64,000 bases of DNA from Niastella sp. OAS944 (GTDB taxonomy: Bacteria; Bacteroidota; Bacteroidia; Chitinophagales; Chitinophagaceae), in NCBI GenBank assembly GCA_024809215.1, contig JANUBW010000001.1:2274841-2338840 (forward strand), written 5' to 3'. Position 1 is the first letter of the stretch. The number at the start of each line of letters is the position of its first letter. Positions 1 through 9,724 of the stretch are shown one piece after another. The notes beneath the pieces are model-generated. The model ran no database searches and was not told where the DNA came from. It was given only the letters and a program-made list of their open reading frames with translations. Made by a program: the position numbers and the translations under genes.

Positions 1-1809
1 AAGCTGGTAATTATCCATCCGGTACTGGTTTACCTGGATAGAAGCGGTTCCTTCAAATTCAAGCCCTTTATACAGATCGGCAATACCCTTAACATCAACT
101 CTTATGAGGTCATTCGTTCTGTTATCTCTTCCGCCGTCGGTTGTTGCTGCCGTAGCATTGTTATCACCTTCACCAAAGTTACCGTACCATTGACCGAATG
201 GGTTTTTGGCAGGGAAGAATGGTGCATCATAAGAGACCATTTTGCTCATACCGGTTGAAGGAGAAGAGGTGATATCTTTCTGATAAGAAACACCTGTTTG
301 CAGCTTTATTCTTTCAAGCAGTTTATAATCGTAATTCAAACGCAGGTTATATTGTTTTTTGCCATCGTAAGCGGTGGCCAGAGCGCCCTGGTTATCGGCA
401 TAGCCTGCTGATAAACGATAACCGGTTTTGTCGGTAGAACCAGATACGCTAAGCGTATGTTGTTGTGAAACCCGCGTAGCAAATAATTCATCGAACCGGT
501 CTGCATTACCTACAAATATGTAACCCCATTTAGAGGTATTATAAATGCCTTCAACACCCGCTTTCATTTTCTCAAGGTTCTCAGCATTATCCCATCCCCA
601 GTAATCTGTGAATTTTTCTTCCTTATTGGCATCTAAATACATACCAGCATACTGGCTCATATTGGGCGATGGCGCTCTGATACCAATAGTATTGATACGG
701 GCATTGTAGTTATAATCGATCCTTGTTTTGCCTTTACCACGTTTGGTAGATACCAGTATAACACCGTTGGCGGCGCGGCTACCGAAGATAGCGGCCATAC
801 CATCTTTCAACACGTTCACCGATTCAATATCATCGGGGTTCATTGAATAAAACACGTTGGCATTTGCTACAGGAACCCCATCTATAACGATAAGCGGAGA
901 ACCGCCGTTTACCGACGTAACACCACGTATCTGCATGCTCAACTCTTCGTTACCGGGGCGGCCAGATGTTCTGGTAATTACCAAACCAGGCGTGCTTCCT
1001 TGCAAAGCCAACGCGGGGTTTGTAACCGCTCTGTTCTCAAAAGTTTTATTGGTCACTGGCTCAAGCGCGCCGGTTACGGTTGCTTTTTTAGAAGTACCAT
1101 AACCTACAACCACCTGCTCTTCCATAGGCGATTGCGTGGTGGTCAATTTGATCTCGAACTCCGTTTTGTCACCTACACCAACCAGTTTATCGTCGAAACC
1201 AACATAGGAGATCACCAACACCGACCCAGGGCCTTCAACCATCAGCACAAATGAACCGTCGGCTTTTGTAATAGCAGCATTTATTTTTCCCTTTTCAGCT
1301 ACGTTGGCGTTGGCCAAAGGCTGACCGGTTTCAGAAAGAATGCGGCCGGTAATTCTAATTGGCGGCGGCGCCACTTTTTCAGTTTTGATAACAGGTGCAA
1401 CAGTTGGTGCAGTGGCAGTTGGCGGCGCTGGTGAAACAAACACCACTTCCTTTACTACAACAATGTTGTTATTGATAATGGTATAGGATAGTGGCTGTCC
1501 TTTAAAACAAATATCCAGCACCTGCGGAACCGAAGCGTTCTTAACGTTCAGGTTAACAGACGCTGCTTTTTGTAACAGCACTTCCCGGTATACAAACGTA
1601 TAGCCTGCTTGCTTTTTGATCTCCTTAAAAACCTGTTTTAAGGGGATGTCTTTGCCAGATAGCGTAACTTTTTGAGAATACACCACGCCGGCAGAAAGAT
1701 TTAAACAGGTAAACAGTAAAAAAACGGACAGGTAATTCATTACGATCAGTTCTTTACGCCCCACCTTTATTTTCGCCAAATAGCGGTGGAGGCAATGAAT
1801 TAAATACAT
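1..1809 (-). CDS. SusC/RagA-family TonB-dependent receptor with STN domain (3' end outside window)
   Basis: N-terminal 603 codons of an outer-membrane TonB-linked transporter. I read an N-terminal extension, a hydrophobic signal segment (MNYLSVFLLFTCLNLSAG), an STN secretin/TonB signalling domain (about residues 45-120), a proline/alanine-rich linker, a carboxypeptidase-regulatory-like domain (ITGRILSETGQPLANANV), the SusC motif VVGYGTSKK and a plug domain ending in LKDGMAAIFGSRAANGVI. The barrel continues beyond base 1. The start at 1809 gives 23 residues before the signal segment, usual for STN-bearing SusC proteins; the alternative ATG is at 1740. An upstream ECF sigma and FecR pair (2239-4169) and the STN domain imply trans-envelope signalling: ligand binding relayed to FecR, which frees the sigma factor. 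A SusD partner should follow beyond the window. The substrate is not deducible. Confidence 0.93.
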   Translation of the reverse strand, partial: MYLIHCLHRYLAKIKVGRKELIVMNYLSVFLLFTCLNLSAGVVYSQKVTLSGKDIPLKQVFKEIKKQAGYTFVYREVLLQKAASVNLNVKNASVPQVLDICFKGQPLSYTIINNNIVVVKEVVFVSPAPPTATAPTVAPVIKTEKVAPPPIRITGRILSETGQPLANANVAEKGKINAAITKADGSFVLMVEGPGSVLVISYVGFDDKLVGVGDKTEFEIKLTTTQSPMEEQVVVGYGTSKKATVTGALEPVTNKTFENRAVTNPALALQGSTPGLVITRTSGRPGNEELSMQIRGVTSVNGGSPLIVIDGVPVANANVFYSMNPDDIESVNVLKDGMAAIFGSRAANGVILVSTKRGKGKTRIDYNYNARINTIGIRAPSPNMSQYAGMYLDANKEEKFTDYWGWDNAENLEKMKAGVEGIYNTSKWGYIFVGNADRFDELFATRVSQQHTLSVSGSTDKTGYRLSAGYADNQGALATAYDGKKQYNLRLNYDYKLLERIKLQTGVSYQKDITSSPSTGMSKMVSYDAPFFPAKNPFGQWYGNFGEGDNNATAATTDGGRDNRTNDLIRVDVKGIADLYKGLEFEGTASIQVNQYRMDNYQL

Positions 1810-2238
1810 AAATTTGGATTTACCACCCTGGTTTCACAGACCGGGTGGTTGGGTTAAACAATAAGGATATCAGAGTCTGCATTGCATTAACCTGAACTTT
1901 ACGCCGCACCGATTCGCACTCGGGGCGGTTTTTTATTTCAGGATAATTAGAAACTTTGATTCAACTGATCACGTATTATATAGACACACCAATCCCTATT
2001 TAACTCGCACAGCGAATTAAACAATCGTCAATGCATCGGTTTATAAACCGTCAATAAGTCAGTAAGGCATGTTTATAAGAATCGTTGGGCAAGTGCTGCT
2101 GGCAAGAATAAGGTGCAGCCAAATGAGAGTGAAAAATTGCTTCACGAAGGGCATTAGGCCCATGATCATAGATTATTAACAGTCCGCGCTCACAGTACGC
2201 GCGGAGGGCTTCAAATAGGATATGCATATAATAGGGGG
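1810..2238. other. FecR-SusC intergenic region with three hairpins
   Basis: There is no gene in these 429 bases. In the SusC leader there is an imperfect hairpin (ACCACCC/GGGTGGT, about 1819-1847). At 1904-1928 a 9-bp arm (CCGCACCGA/TCGGGGCGG, one mismatch) is followed on the + strand by six T, which looks like a terminator facing against the flanking minus-strand genes. At 2184-2204, just after the FecR stop, there is a GC-rich hairpin (CCGCGC/GCGCGG) without a T-run. A sigma-dependent promoter for the receptor gene is expected here, but I cannot identify it. Confidence 0.4.
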
Positions 2239-3447
2239 TTATTTAACAATGATCTTTTTACCCTGTATGGTGAATCTCGCACTTCCCGATTCCTGCAGCA
2301 CTTTCAATACGTCCGACAGGCGGGTGTTCCTTGAAATTTCAACAAACAAAGGATCATTTTTCACGGTGGCTCCCTCATATACAACATCTACATCATACCA
2401 CCTGGCAAGCTGACGCATTACCGTTTTTACATCGGCACTTTCAAAATGAAACAAACCGTTCTTCCACGCAACCACATTATCTACATCTGTTGAATGGTGA
2501 ATGGTCAGTGGTGAATGGCCTCGCGACAAAACAGCCTGCTCGCCAGGTTTCAGGACGACTGAAATTTCATTAGGCTTTTCACGTTTGCCGTTTCCCGTTT
2601 CACGCTTCACTACCCGCACCTTTCCTTCGAGCAATGTTGTTTTTATGGCGCTTTCGTCGTTATAGGCATTTACGTTAAAATGCGTTCCCAATACTTCCAC
2701 CTGCATATCGCCCTTCTCCACAATAAACGGCACTTGTTGTCCTGAACTTAGCTTTAGCTTAGCCACTTCAAAATAAGCCTCGCCTGATATTTGCACTCTT
2801 CTTTCATTCTCCGCAAAGGAAATGGGATAATGAATAGAAGACTCTGAATTTAACCACACTTTAGACCCATCGGGTAATATAAGCTGGTACTGTCCGCTAC
2901 GGGGTGTTGCCAGGGTGTTATACGCTAATGGCCCATGTTCACTTTCTTCTTCCTGCTCATATAACAATTGCCCATCGGCTGGTTTTAGCACTTTCGCATT
3001 TCCCTCTTTTGCAACCACACCATTTGACGCATCATCGAGCACAATGGTTGTACCGTTTGCCAAAGTAAGTACAGCTTTATTACTGCCGGGCGCTACATCG
3101 TTCTTTAATGTTTCTTCTTTTTTCGCAAGTAATGCCGCCTGCTGTTTGCTATTTAAATAATATGCTACACCGGTCATTAATACCAATATGGCAGCAGCCG
3201 TCCACCAGGCTTTGGCTGCGGTATGCATCCGGCGTACCGGTACGTACTGCAACTCATCGTCTGCAATATTTTGCATTAACCAGTTTTCGCCGGTAGCCTG
3301 TATTGATTCTTTTTCACCCTCCTCCCACTCCAACTCTCCGGTATTGATCAATTCATTATACCATGCTTCTACCAGTTGCTTTTCAGCATCTGTACATTCT
3401 CCGCTTCGGAATCTCTTTAAAAGGTCCGTTGCCAAGGTTTCATTCAT
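2239..3447 (-). CDS. FecR-family anti-sigma factor/sigma regulator
   Basis: A 402-residue inner-membrane sigma regulator. The N-terminal cytoplasmic part (1-75) binds the sigma factor, a single transmembrane segment lies near residues 79-100 (WWTAAAILVLMTGVAYYL), and the periplasmic FecR domain follows (about 170-280, including LPDGSKVWLNSESSIHYP and GEAYFEV). A C-terminal DUF4974-like domain is present (HFESADVKTVMRQLARWYDV to the end), which contacts the STN domain of the receptor in this family. The gene lies 128 bases after its ECF sigma partner (3576-4169) and before the STN-type SusC gene, the standard order for this signalling unit. It is closely similar to the second FecR at 9725-10969; the two appear to be paralogues. 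Confidence 0.95.
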   Translation of the reverse strand: MNETLATDLLKRFRSGECTDAEKQLVEAWYNELINTGELEWEEGEKESIQATGENWLMQNIADDELQYVPVRRMHTAAKAWWTAAAILVLMTGVAYYLNSKQQAALLAKKEETLKNDVAPGSNKAVLTLANGTTIVLDDASNGVVAKEGNAKVLKPADGQLLYEQEEESEHGPLAYNTLATPRSGQYQLILPDGSKVWLNSESSIHYPISFAENERRVQISGEAYFEVAKLKLSSGQQVPFIVEKGDMQVEVLGTHFNVNAYNDESAIKTTLLEGKVRVVKRETGNGKREKPNEISVVLKPGEQAVLSRGHSPLTIHHSTDVDNVVAWKNGLFHFESADVKTVMRQLARWYDVDVVYEGATVKNDPLFVEISRNTRLSDVLKVLQESGSARFTIQGKKIIVK

Positions 3448-3575
3448 AATTCAAGCATATAAAAATTCGGGCAACGTATATACTGTCCGGTAAAAGCAAC
3501 CGAGGGGGTAAAAAAAATAGAATTTTTTTTGAACCAGGCACCGAACGTAATTATACTTTACCCTGTTGTGGTAAT

Positions 3576-4169
3576 TTACCGCAACCACTGAAAAAGCAGG
3601 AATGCAAAAGTAGTTGCGTTGTGCTTAATGGCCGTTTTAATAATTTGTAAAGCATGTTGAATATGCTTTTTCACCGTTTCGTCCGATATGCCAAGGCGAT
3701 CGGCAATTTCTTTATGGCTAAGATGATGCTGCCGGCTGAGCTGGTACACTTCCCGCATTTTATTGGGCATTTGTTCCACGGCAGATTGAATTACGTTTTG
3801 CAGCTCCTTTATTTGTAGTTGAGATTCTACATCGGGTGGCTGATAACTGACAAGCATGTCTGTTAACAAGACAAGATAATCGCGGCGGGTAATATTCTTT
3901 TCAATATACTTTATGACACTGTACTTAACACTCGTTTGCAGGTATGCGGCCAGTGAACCGGTAATGTTTAGTTCGTGTCGCCGGTTCCAGATAGATAAAA
4001 ATATATCCTGAACCAGATCGGCCGCCTCCGTTTTTGAACGAAGCGCTCTTGCAGCTGATGCAAACAATGGTTGCCAGTAGCGGCGATAGAGCATGGTAAA
4101 TGCATCTTTATCGCCATCGGCTACAAGACCAAGTAGTGTTTCATCAGTATAGATTGCAGTCGCTTCCAA
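3576..4169 (-). CDS. ECF RNA polymerase sigma factor (TTG start)
   Basis: A 197-residue sigma-70 family ECF factor of the type paired with FecR in Bacteroidota. Region 2 is seen as FTMLYRRYWQPLF to AADLVQDIFLSIW (about 23-72), and region 4 as MPNKMREVYQLSRQHHLSHKEIADRLGISDETVKKHI (about 134-172), with a helix-turn-helix. The frame has no ATG before codon 26, and an in-frame stop lies upstream, so the start is read as TTG; this gives the usual N-terminus (EATAIYTDETLLGLVADGD). It should direct transcription of the downstream receptor locus after release by the FecR protein at 2239-3447. Confidence 0.93.
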   Translation of the reverse strand: MEATAIYTDETLLGLVADGDKDAFTMLYRRYWQPLFASAARALRSKTEAADLVQDIFLSIWNRRHELNITGSLAAYLQTSVKYSVIKYIEKNITRRDYLVLLTDMLVSYQPPDVESQLQIKELQNVIQSAVEQMPNKMREVYQLSRQHHLSHKEIADRLGISDETVKKHIQHALQIIKTAIKHNATTFAFLLFQWLR

Positions 4170-4303
4170 ATAAGGATTTATACTTAGCGGTAAAAGTAAT
4201 ACAAAAACTTAAAAATGATAAGCGAAGGAAAGGCTTTGTGGTTATATAATTAAAAAATAAAATACACACCCGTATGTATAGTGCTTTTCAGGGATAAAAA
4301 TAC

Positions 4304-4333
4304 AAAGGCCCCCCGCTGTGCCGGAGGGCCTTT
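4304..4333 (-). terminator. Rho-independent terminator of the lyase gene
   Basis: An 8-bp stem AAAGGCCC/GGGCCTTT with a GC-rich loop, 26 bases past the stop of the 4360-9543 gene. In the minus direction it is followed by TTTGTATTTTTAT. The + side is also T-rich (TTTTGTTTG), so it may work in both directions. It separates the lyase from the next sigma/FecR unit. Confidence 0.75.
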
Positions 4334-4359
4334 TGTTTGTTTCCATCACTAAAACATCC

Positions 4360-7300
4360 CTATTGAAGCACGATCAGTTTCGTTATGAATACGTTATTTA
4401 TCTTAACCATGTAAATTCCGGTGCGAACATTTCTGTTGAGATGCACCTCAATTGTGCCGTCATTGTTTGGCTCAACCTGTTGCTGAACTACTTTACCTAC
4501 CAGATCGGTAATGGTTACTGTGATCTGTTTTCCCTTCAGGTAATAAGGTACTTTTAGATATACATTACCACCAATAACCGGGTTTGGATACACTACAACG
4601 TCACCAATAGCATCATTATCGCTGCAATAGCCCAGCTTATCACCATGTTTCAGATGTGCAGCTACTGCTGAAGTGCCTACACACTCGCTGTGTTTGTTAT
4701 GACAGATCACCACTTTATCGCCCCAGTTGCCACATTCAATATTGATACTTTCAATTTTAATGGAAGCGGTAGCCTGGCAACCTGCAGCATCGGTGATGGT
4801 CACAGTATAAGTACCGGCAGCGGTAACAGCTATAGACTTAGTTGTTTTATTATTACTCCATTTATAGGTATAAGGAGCTCTGCCGCCCTGAGGTTGCGCC
4901 TCGATGGTCAGCGAGTTTATATAACCAACATAAATGGTATTTTTCTCAGAACCTGATTCGTTTACTGCATATACATCAGGAATGCTTGCTTTTAACGATA
5001 CCGGGTTGGTGTCGTCACAATCAGTATTATTGGCAACGCCACAGGCAACAGGGCTACCAGCGCCCAAACCGTCGCCATCGGTATCTGCATAAAGTAATTT
5101 GGTATCATCACAATCTGTATTATTAGTTACATAACCTGCTGGTGCAGTTGAAACGCAAAACAGCGCGGTTTGGTTAGAACCGAATCCATCATGATCAGCA
5201 TCTGCATAATACATGATCGGCTCGTGAACCAGGGCATCATTATCATTACAATCTGAATTATTGATAGCATAGCCCGCTGGTGCATCGTTTTGTGCAAACA
5301 ATACAGCAGCGCCTGTACCGTAACCATCGGCATCAGCATCAATATAGAAACCTTTGTTGATGGTGAGTTGTTTCGACACCGCATTAGCGGCCAGGTAGAA
5401 AACATCACCACCTTGTGTAGCAGTAATGGTAACCACACCTGCAGATACCGGCTGAATTTTACCGTTTACGATCTTAGCTATGTTCTCATCTGAACTTGTA
5501 AGTGTCACCGGCAGTTCAGAGCTGGCAGTAGCACCCGCCTCAAATTCAGCTGCATCAAACATCGCTGGTTGCATATCGCTGAAAGTGATGGTTTGTGATC
5601 CGGCATTCAATAAATTAAATGGTGCAAAGTTGGTAACACCCGTATAGCTTACCTGGTAGTTTGTACCAATGGCAGCCTGGGGCGCAACCGATCCCAAAAC
5701 ATTTGTTTCAGCTGCTAAACGCATAGTGGCCGCAGCATCACACAACGCATTTGCCTCTGTGGTATTGTAACCAAAAGTAAGATCAGTAGCTGTTGCAGTA
5801 GCGGGAGTAATAGTCCAGCTTCTGTTGATAGCATGGCTTTCATAAGCTGTGCCTACACTCAAACCGCCTTGTTTTACGTTAGCGGTGAATACAGTGGCAG
5901 CAGCAGGTGTAACTGTTACAGGGTTGTAACTTGTAGCGGTACCTATCCACAACGGAGTTGCGGTGTTGGCACTGACCAAACGGGTTACGGTACCAGTTTG
6001 GTTATCGCCTTTCAACGCAAACCATTGCGTGGGGGCGCCACCACCTAAAAAGGTAATACCGGTTGGTTTTACAGAATAAGTACCGGTTGAAAGAACAGTG
6101 ATGCTTGTAACTGCACCATCGGTAAGGTTAGCAATGGCATACGCTGGCGACGAAGATGTACCACCGGTAAAGAGTACAGCCGGCGAAGTAACATATCCTG
6201 AACCACCGTTTCCTGCAAATGCATAAGTACCCGCTACAGGGTTATTGGCATTAAAGGTTACACCACCAAGGCCGGTTGCTACCGCAACAGTACCGGTATG
6301 ATTACTGGTGTTAATACTTTGTCCGTTTGTTGAGCTGTTCAGGTTCAATGCGGCGGTAGAACCGTCAATTACACCATTATCGCCTACATTAATGCTGATC
6401 TTTTGCGTTGGCATAACGCGGAACAACCGTACGGTAGAACCGAGTTTTAGTTTTCCATTCACATTTACCACCAGCTCATTGGTTGCCGTGTTCTGGTTAG
6501 TACACAGGTTGAACTGTGCATTAGAACAATCGAGCGTACCATTGATATTATAGGTCATGGTGCCGCCGGTATTGGCAAATGTAGAAAAGCCATAACCATT
6601 TCCGAACTGGCCATGAAATGCACCCAGGCCGCTGTTACCGTTAAGGGTAACTGTTTTTCCTTCATTAATAGTAAGGGTTTTAGCGCCGGTACCGTTGTTG
6701 CCATTCTGCAGTGTTAAGCTGCTCACCATAGCACCTGCGTAGTTCCTGATTTCCATATCGATATCGATAATGAACGTTTGGTTAGAGCTTTGTGCACTGT
6801 TGGGTGAGAAACGGGCAATGTTCACTACACCGCTACCGGTAAAGGTGGTTGTACCTGAACCAGCTACAAAGACCCTGATACCAGAACCAATTGCAGTAAC
6901 CGCAGAACCAGCAGGAGCGCCGAGGCGGCCATTGATTGAAAGTGAAGTTGCTTTATTCGTAACCAGGCTAAACACGCTTCCGGCAGGAGCAGTAGTAGCA
7001 GCCAGCACGCCTGTTCCAGTGATTGAAAGATCATTCACGGTAAGGGTGTTTGACATGGTGTGGGTACCGTCAATTACGGTTAGCCCAGAAACAGTAAGGG
7101 CAACCTGTTGTAACAGGGTGCCTCTTTCATATACTGTGTAATTTTTTGCTAGTCCCGCCGTGGTGGCCAATGTGACCGTATGCCCGGCTAGAATGTGAAC
7201 ATTCGTGTTGGCCGTGGGCGCGGTAGTAGTAGTACCGCTGTACCCCCCATTCCCATCTGAGATATTCCAGGTACCTCCATTCCAGTTCATATTCCCGGTT

Positions 7301-9543
7301 GACACATAATCACCGACAGCAATACCTGTAATCGTAAGCGTTTGTGAAACATTCGCAGCAGCAGCAAAGGCATCGTTACCTTCCTGTGAAGCAATAATAG
7401 TTACCACACCAGAACCTACAACTTTAATTTTATTATCAACGATGGTAGCAACACCGGGGTTTGAGCTTACAAGAGTTACTGGTAATCCAGAGCTTGCCGA
7501 AGCACCTGATTCAAAATCAGCATCGCCCAGTTTCTTTGTAGGCATTACACCAAAAGTGATGGTTTGTGCTTCCAAAGCGCCTATATAGCTAAGTGAAAAA
7601 CTATTGATGTTAAAAGCATTGCTTGCACCTGTAATAAATACGCGCATGCTTTGTACGCCGGCTTGCAGGGTGAATGCCGTACCTACAGTTATCTCTCTCC
7701 AATCCTGACCACCGCTTGAGTATACAGTTCCGTATGGTATTCCTATGTTGCCGGTTTTGTCGTCACCGTTGAACTCAACTCTTAATGCGCCATTGTCAGC
7801 AGTTGCAGCGTAACGCATTTTCAATTTGTAAGTACCTGCAGTTGGAACAGCTACGGTATAGTTGATCCATTCGCCTTTCTCAAGTGCTGTAAGGTTGTAA
7901 CCACCTTCATCGCAGGTCTCAATATCTACCGCTTCACTTGTTCTGTACTGACCCCCGGTGTTAGCAGCAGTATTATCATGATATACTTTATCCTGTCCAT
8001 CGGTAGTAAAGTGGTCGAAATCTTCAGCTTCTATTTTGCCGGGCACCACATGCATATTGTAAACAGGTTTGCCATTTACAAACTCAACGGGATCACCAGG
8101 ACAGTTGGCCGGCCTGCGGTAAGCTAAACCACCATAACCGGGAAAGTCGACTTGGAAACCCTGCGCTTCCAAACCAGACTCTCTTGTAGAGATGTCGAAT
8201 GCACGTTGCAACCATTTGTAGTTGTCGGGACTTAAGCCAATGCGATCGCGGTAGTGCGCCAACGCCATTTCATGGAAAGGATAGGCGGTGAATTTAAAGT
8301 TTGTACCTCTTGTTAAAGTAACAAAGTCTTTTTCGAGGTAGGGGTTCATTTTCTTTGATAACCAGCGTCCGGTGCGGTCTCTGCGTTGAATGAACTCGCC
8401 ATTCTCAACAGTAGGCTCCCATGGAGAAGTTTGATCGGCAAAGGTATAGTTCAGTGATGCATTGTAACGCATACCGAATTCAATTCCTTTCAATACCCGG
8501 TAGTTGAGAAAGCTATACATATCATCACCCTGGTTCCAGGCCATTTCACACATCGTGTTAATAATAGCAACCCCCGTAATTGTGTGTGACTGGTCCCTGG
8601 AAGCCTCCTGGCACTGGCCGTTCTCCCAGATATAGTTAGCGATAGGTTCGTTATAACCATAATCTTCAGTAGAACCCACTGTAGAGCCCAGGGTGTATTC
8701 ATCATAATAATCGTATGTAGCAGATGGTGTGGCAGATACTGCACGTGGGCCTGAAGGATAAGGCAGGTCATCTGCACGGTGCGGCATGCCCATCATATAA
8801 CGGAGCGCGCGGTCGTACATGATCTCGTTATCCATAAAGATACCCATGGCCATTAAACCACGCATAGCGAAGATACCCTGGTTACCATGACGACCAGCGT
8901 CGCCATTATACATATACCAGTAGAAGGTAGCATCTTCGGCCGCAATAGCAGCAGCAGGCACCGCGGTAGTTGAATAACCGGGATACACCAGCATTGCCTT
9001 GAATTTATTGATATCGCTTTGTGCCCAGCCAGTGTAAGTGCTTTTGATGATCTCGGCGCCCTCCAGCATTTTCCAGATCACACGGCCGGCATCGAGCGCC
9101 ATTGTTCCGTTTGATTCAATATGGGTAATGTTTGCCCATGCATTCAAACACTGTACGCTTTTTTTGGCATGTCTTTCATCACCAGTAATTGTCCACATAA
9201 TAGCATTGTAATAAGCAGCCAATGCATCGTACTTGAACTTTTCGTAGTTGTAACCAGCTATTGAAGAAGGTTCTACCAGGCGGGTAACACTGGGGTTACC
9301 CTGAACGGTATAGTTATAGCTGGCATATGGGTTTTGTGATAAGTTTTGAAAAGAAGTTTTGTAAGGTTCTTTTCCTGCCTGCACCATATATTTCATACGG
9401 TCGAGGTCACTTTTTTTATGGCTGATGCCGGGGTGCGCAAATACTCGTTGCGCATATGTTGTTTTATTGAATGCGACCATCAACAGCATTACTACAAGTA
9501 CAGGCATGCGCATCCCTTTCGAAAATTGGGTAAAAATTTTCAT
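4360..9543 (-). CDS. Secreted multidomain alginate-lyase-superfamily enzyme with CBM6 and T9SS sorting domain
   Basis: A 1,727-residue exported polysaccharide lyase candidate. Order: signal peptide ending at TTYAQ (about 1-31); alginate-lyase-type alpha/alpha toroid (PF05426-like, about 33-480), with HPGISHKKSDLDRM, GNQGIFAMRGLMAMG and EASRDQSHTITGV; CBM6 (about 499-655, from GKIEAEDFDHF); an MBG/Ig-like repeat (660-740); a long Thr/Ser/Gly-rich beta-repeat region (740-1315); a second copy of the MBG-like repeat (1318-1400); three Ca-binding Asp-rich repeats of the DADADGYGTG / NNSDCNDND type (about 1400-1520); a SprB-like repeat (GRAPYTYKWSNN); a Cys/His knot; and a type A T9SS sorting domain (VVYPNPV to the end). 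It should be secreted and cell-surface anchored, acting on a uronate-containing glycan. Assignment to a particular PL family (PL5, PL38 or other) is not possible by eye. An ECF sigma/FecR pair lies directly upstream where a SusC gene would be expected. Confidence 0.85.
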   Translation of the reverse strand: MKIFTQFSKGMRMPVLVVMLLMVAFNKTTYAQRVFAHPGISHKKSDLDRMKYMVQAGKEPYKTSFQNLSQNPYASYNYTVQGNPSVTRLVEPSSIAGYNYEKFKYDALAAYYNAIMWTITGDERHAKKSVQCLNAWANITHIESNGTMALDAGRVIWKMLEGAEIIKSTYTGWAQSDINKFKAMLVYPGYSTTAVPAAAIAAEDATFYWYMYNGDAGRHGNQGIFAMRGLMAMGIFMDNEIMYDRALRYMMGMPHRADDLPYPSGPRAVSATPSATYDYYDEYTLGSTVGSTEDYGYNEPIANYIWENGQCQEASRDQSHTITGVAIINTMCEMAWNQGDDMYSFLNYRVLKGIEFGMRYNASLNYTFADQTSPWEPTVENGEFIQRRDRTGRWLSKKMNPYLEKDFVTLTRGTNFKFTAYPFHEMALAHYRDRIGLSPDNYKWLQRAFDISTRESGLEAQGFQVDFPGYGGLAYRRPANCPGDPVEFVNGKPVYNMHVVPGKIEAEDFDHFTTDGQDKVYHDNTAANTGGQYRTSEAVDIETCDEGGYNLTALEKGEWINYTVAVPTAGTYKLKMRYAATADNGALRVEFNGDDKTGNIGIPYGTVYSSGGQDWREITVGTAFTLQAGVQSMRVFITGASNAFNINSFSLSYIGALEAQTITFGVMPTKKLGDADFESGASASSGLPVTLVSSNPGVATIVDNKIKVVGSGVVTIIASQEGNDAFAAAANVSQTLTITGIAVGDYVSTGNMNWNGGTWNISDGNGGYSGTTTTAPTANTNVHILAGHTVTLATTAGLAKNYTVYERGTLLQQVALTVSGLTVIDGTHTMSNTLTVNDLSITGTGVLAATTAPAGSVFSLVTNKATSLSINGRLGAPAGSAVTAIGSGIRVFVAGSGTTTFTGSGVVNIARFSPNSAQSSNQTFIIDIDMEIRNYAGAMVSSLTLQNGNNGTGAKTLTINEGKTVTLNGNSGLGAFHGQFGNGYGFSTFANTGGTMTYNINGTLDCSNAQFNLCTNQNTATNELVVNVNGKLKLGSTVRLFRVMPTQKISINVGDNGVIDGSTAALNLNSSTNGQSINTSNHTGTVAVATGLGGVTFNANNPVAGTYAFAGNGGSGYVTSPAVLFTGGTSSSPAYAIANLTDGAVTSITVLSTGTYSVKPTGITFLGGGAPTQWFALKGDNQTGTVTRLVSANTATPLWIGTATSYNPVTVTPAAATVFTANVKQGGLSVGTAYESHAINRSWTITPATATATDLTFGYNTTEANALCDAAATMRLAAETNVLGSVAPQAAIGTNYQVSYTGVTNFAPFNLLNAGSQTITFSDMQPAMFDAAEFEAGATASSELPVTLTSSDENIAKIVNGKIQPVSAGVVTITATQGGDVFYLAANAVSKQLTINKGFYIDADADGYGTGAAVLFAQNDAPAGYAINNSDCNDNDALVHEPIMYYADADHDGFGSNQTALFCVSTAPAGYVTNNTDCDDTKLLYADTDGDGLGAGSPVACGVANNTDCDDTNPVSLKASIPDVYAVNESGSEKNTIYVGYINSLTIEAQPQGGRAPYTYKWSNNKTTKSIAVTAAGTYTVTITDAAGCQATASIKIESINIECGNWGDKVVICHNKHSECVGTSAVAAHLKHGDKLGYCSDNDAIGDVVVYPNPVIGGNVYLKVPYYLKGKQITVTITDLVGKVVQQQVEPNNDGTIEVHLNRNVRTGIYMVKINNVFITKLIVLQ

Positions 9544-9724
9544 GGACGAATTTTAAACTGTGTTAAAAAGGGTAATCGAACTACGGTAGGGTACCCGGGG
9601 AATCTCTAAGGCTTTTTTATCCGGGTTAGGGTTTAGGTGTTTTTATTTCTAATCGCACTACAGGTTTTTCATAAATCAATTTATTTTTTTAATGTTGTTT
9701 GGTTTGTGGAGAGTTACCAATATG

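Noticed and set aside
8490-8777. Overlapping open frames inside the lyase, GH31, SusC and kinase genes
   Set aside because: They lack domain content, ribosome-site context and conservation clues, and are explained as shadows of the long genes on the other frame or strand.
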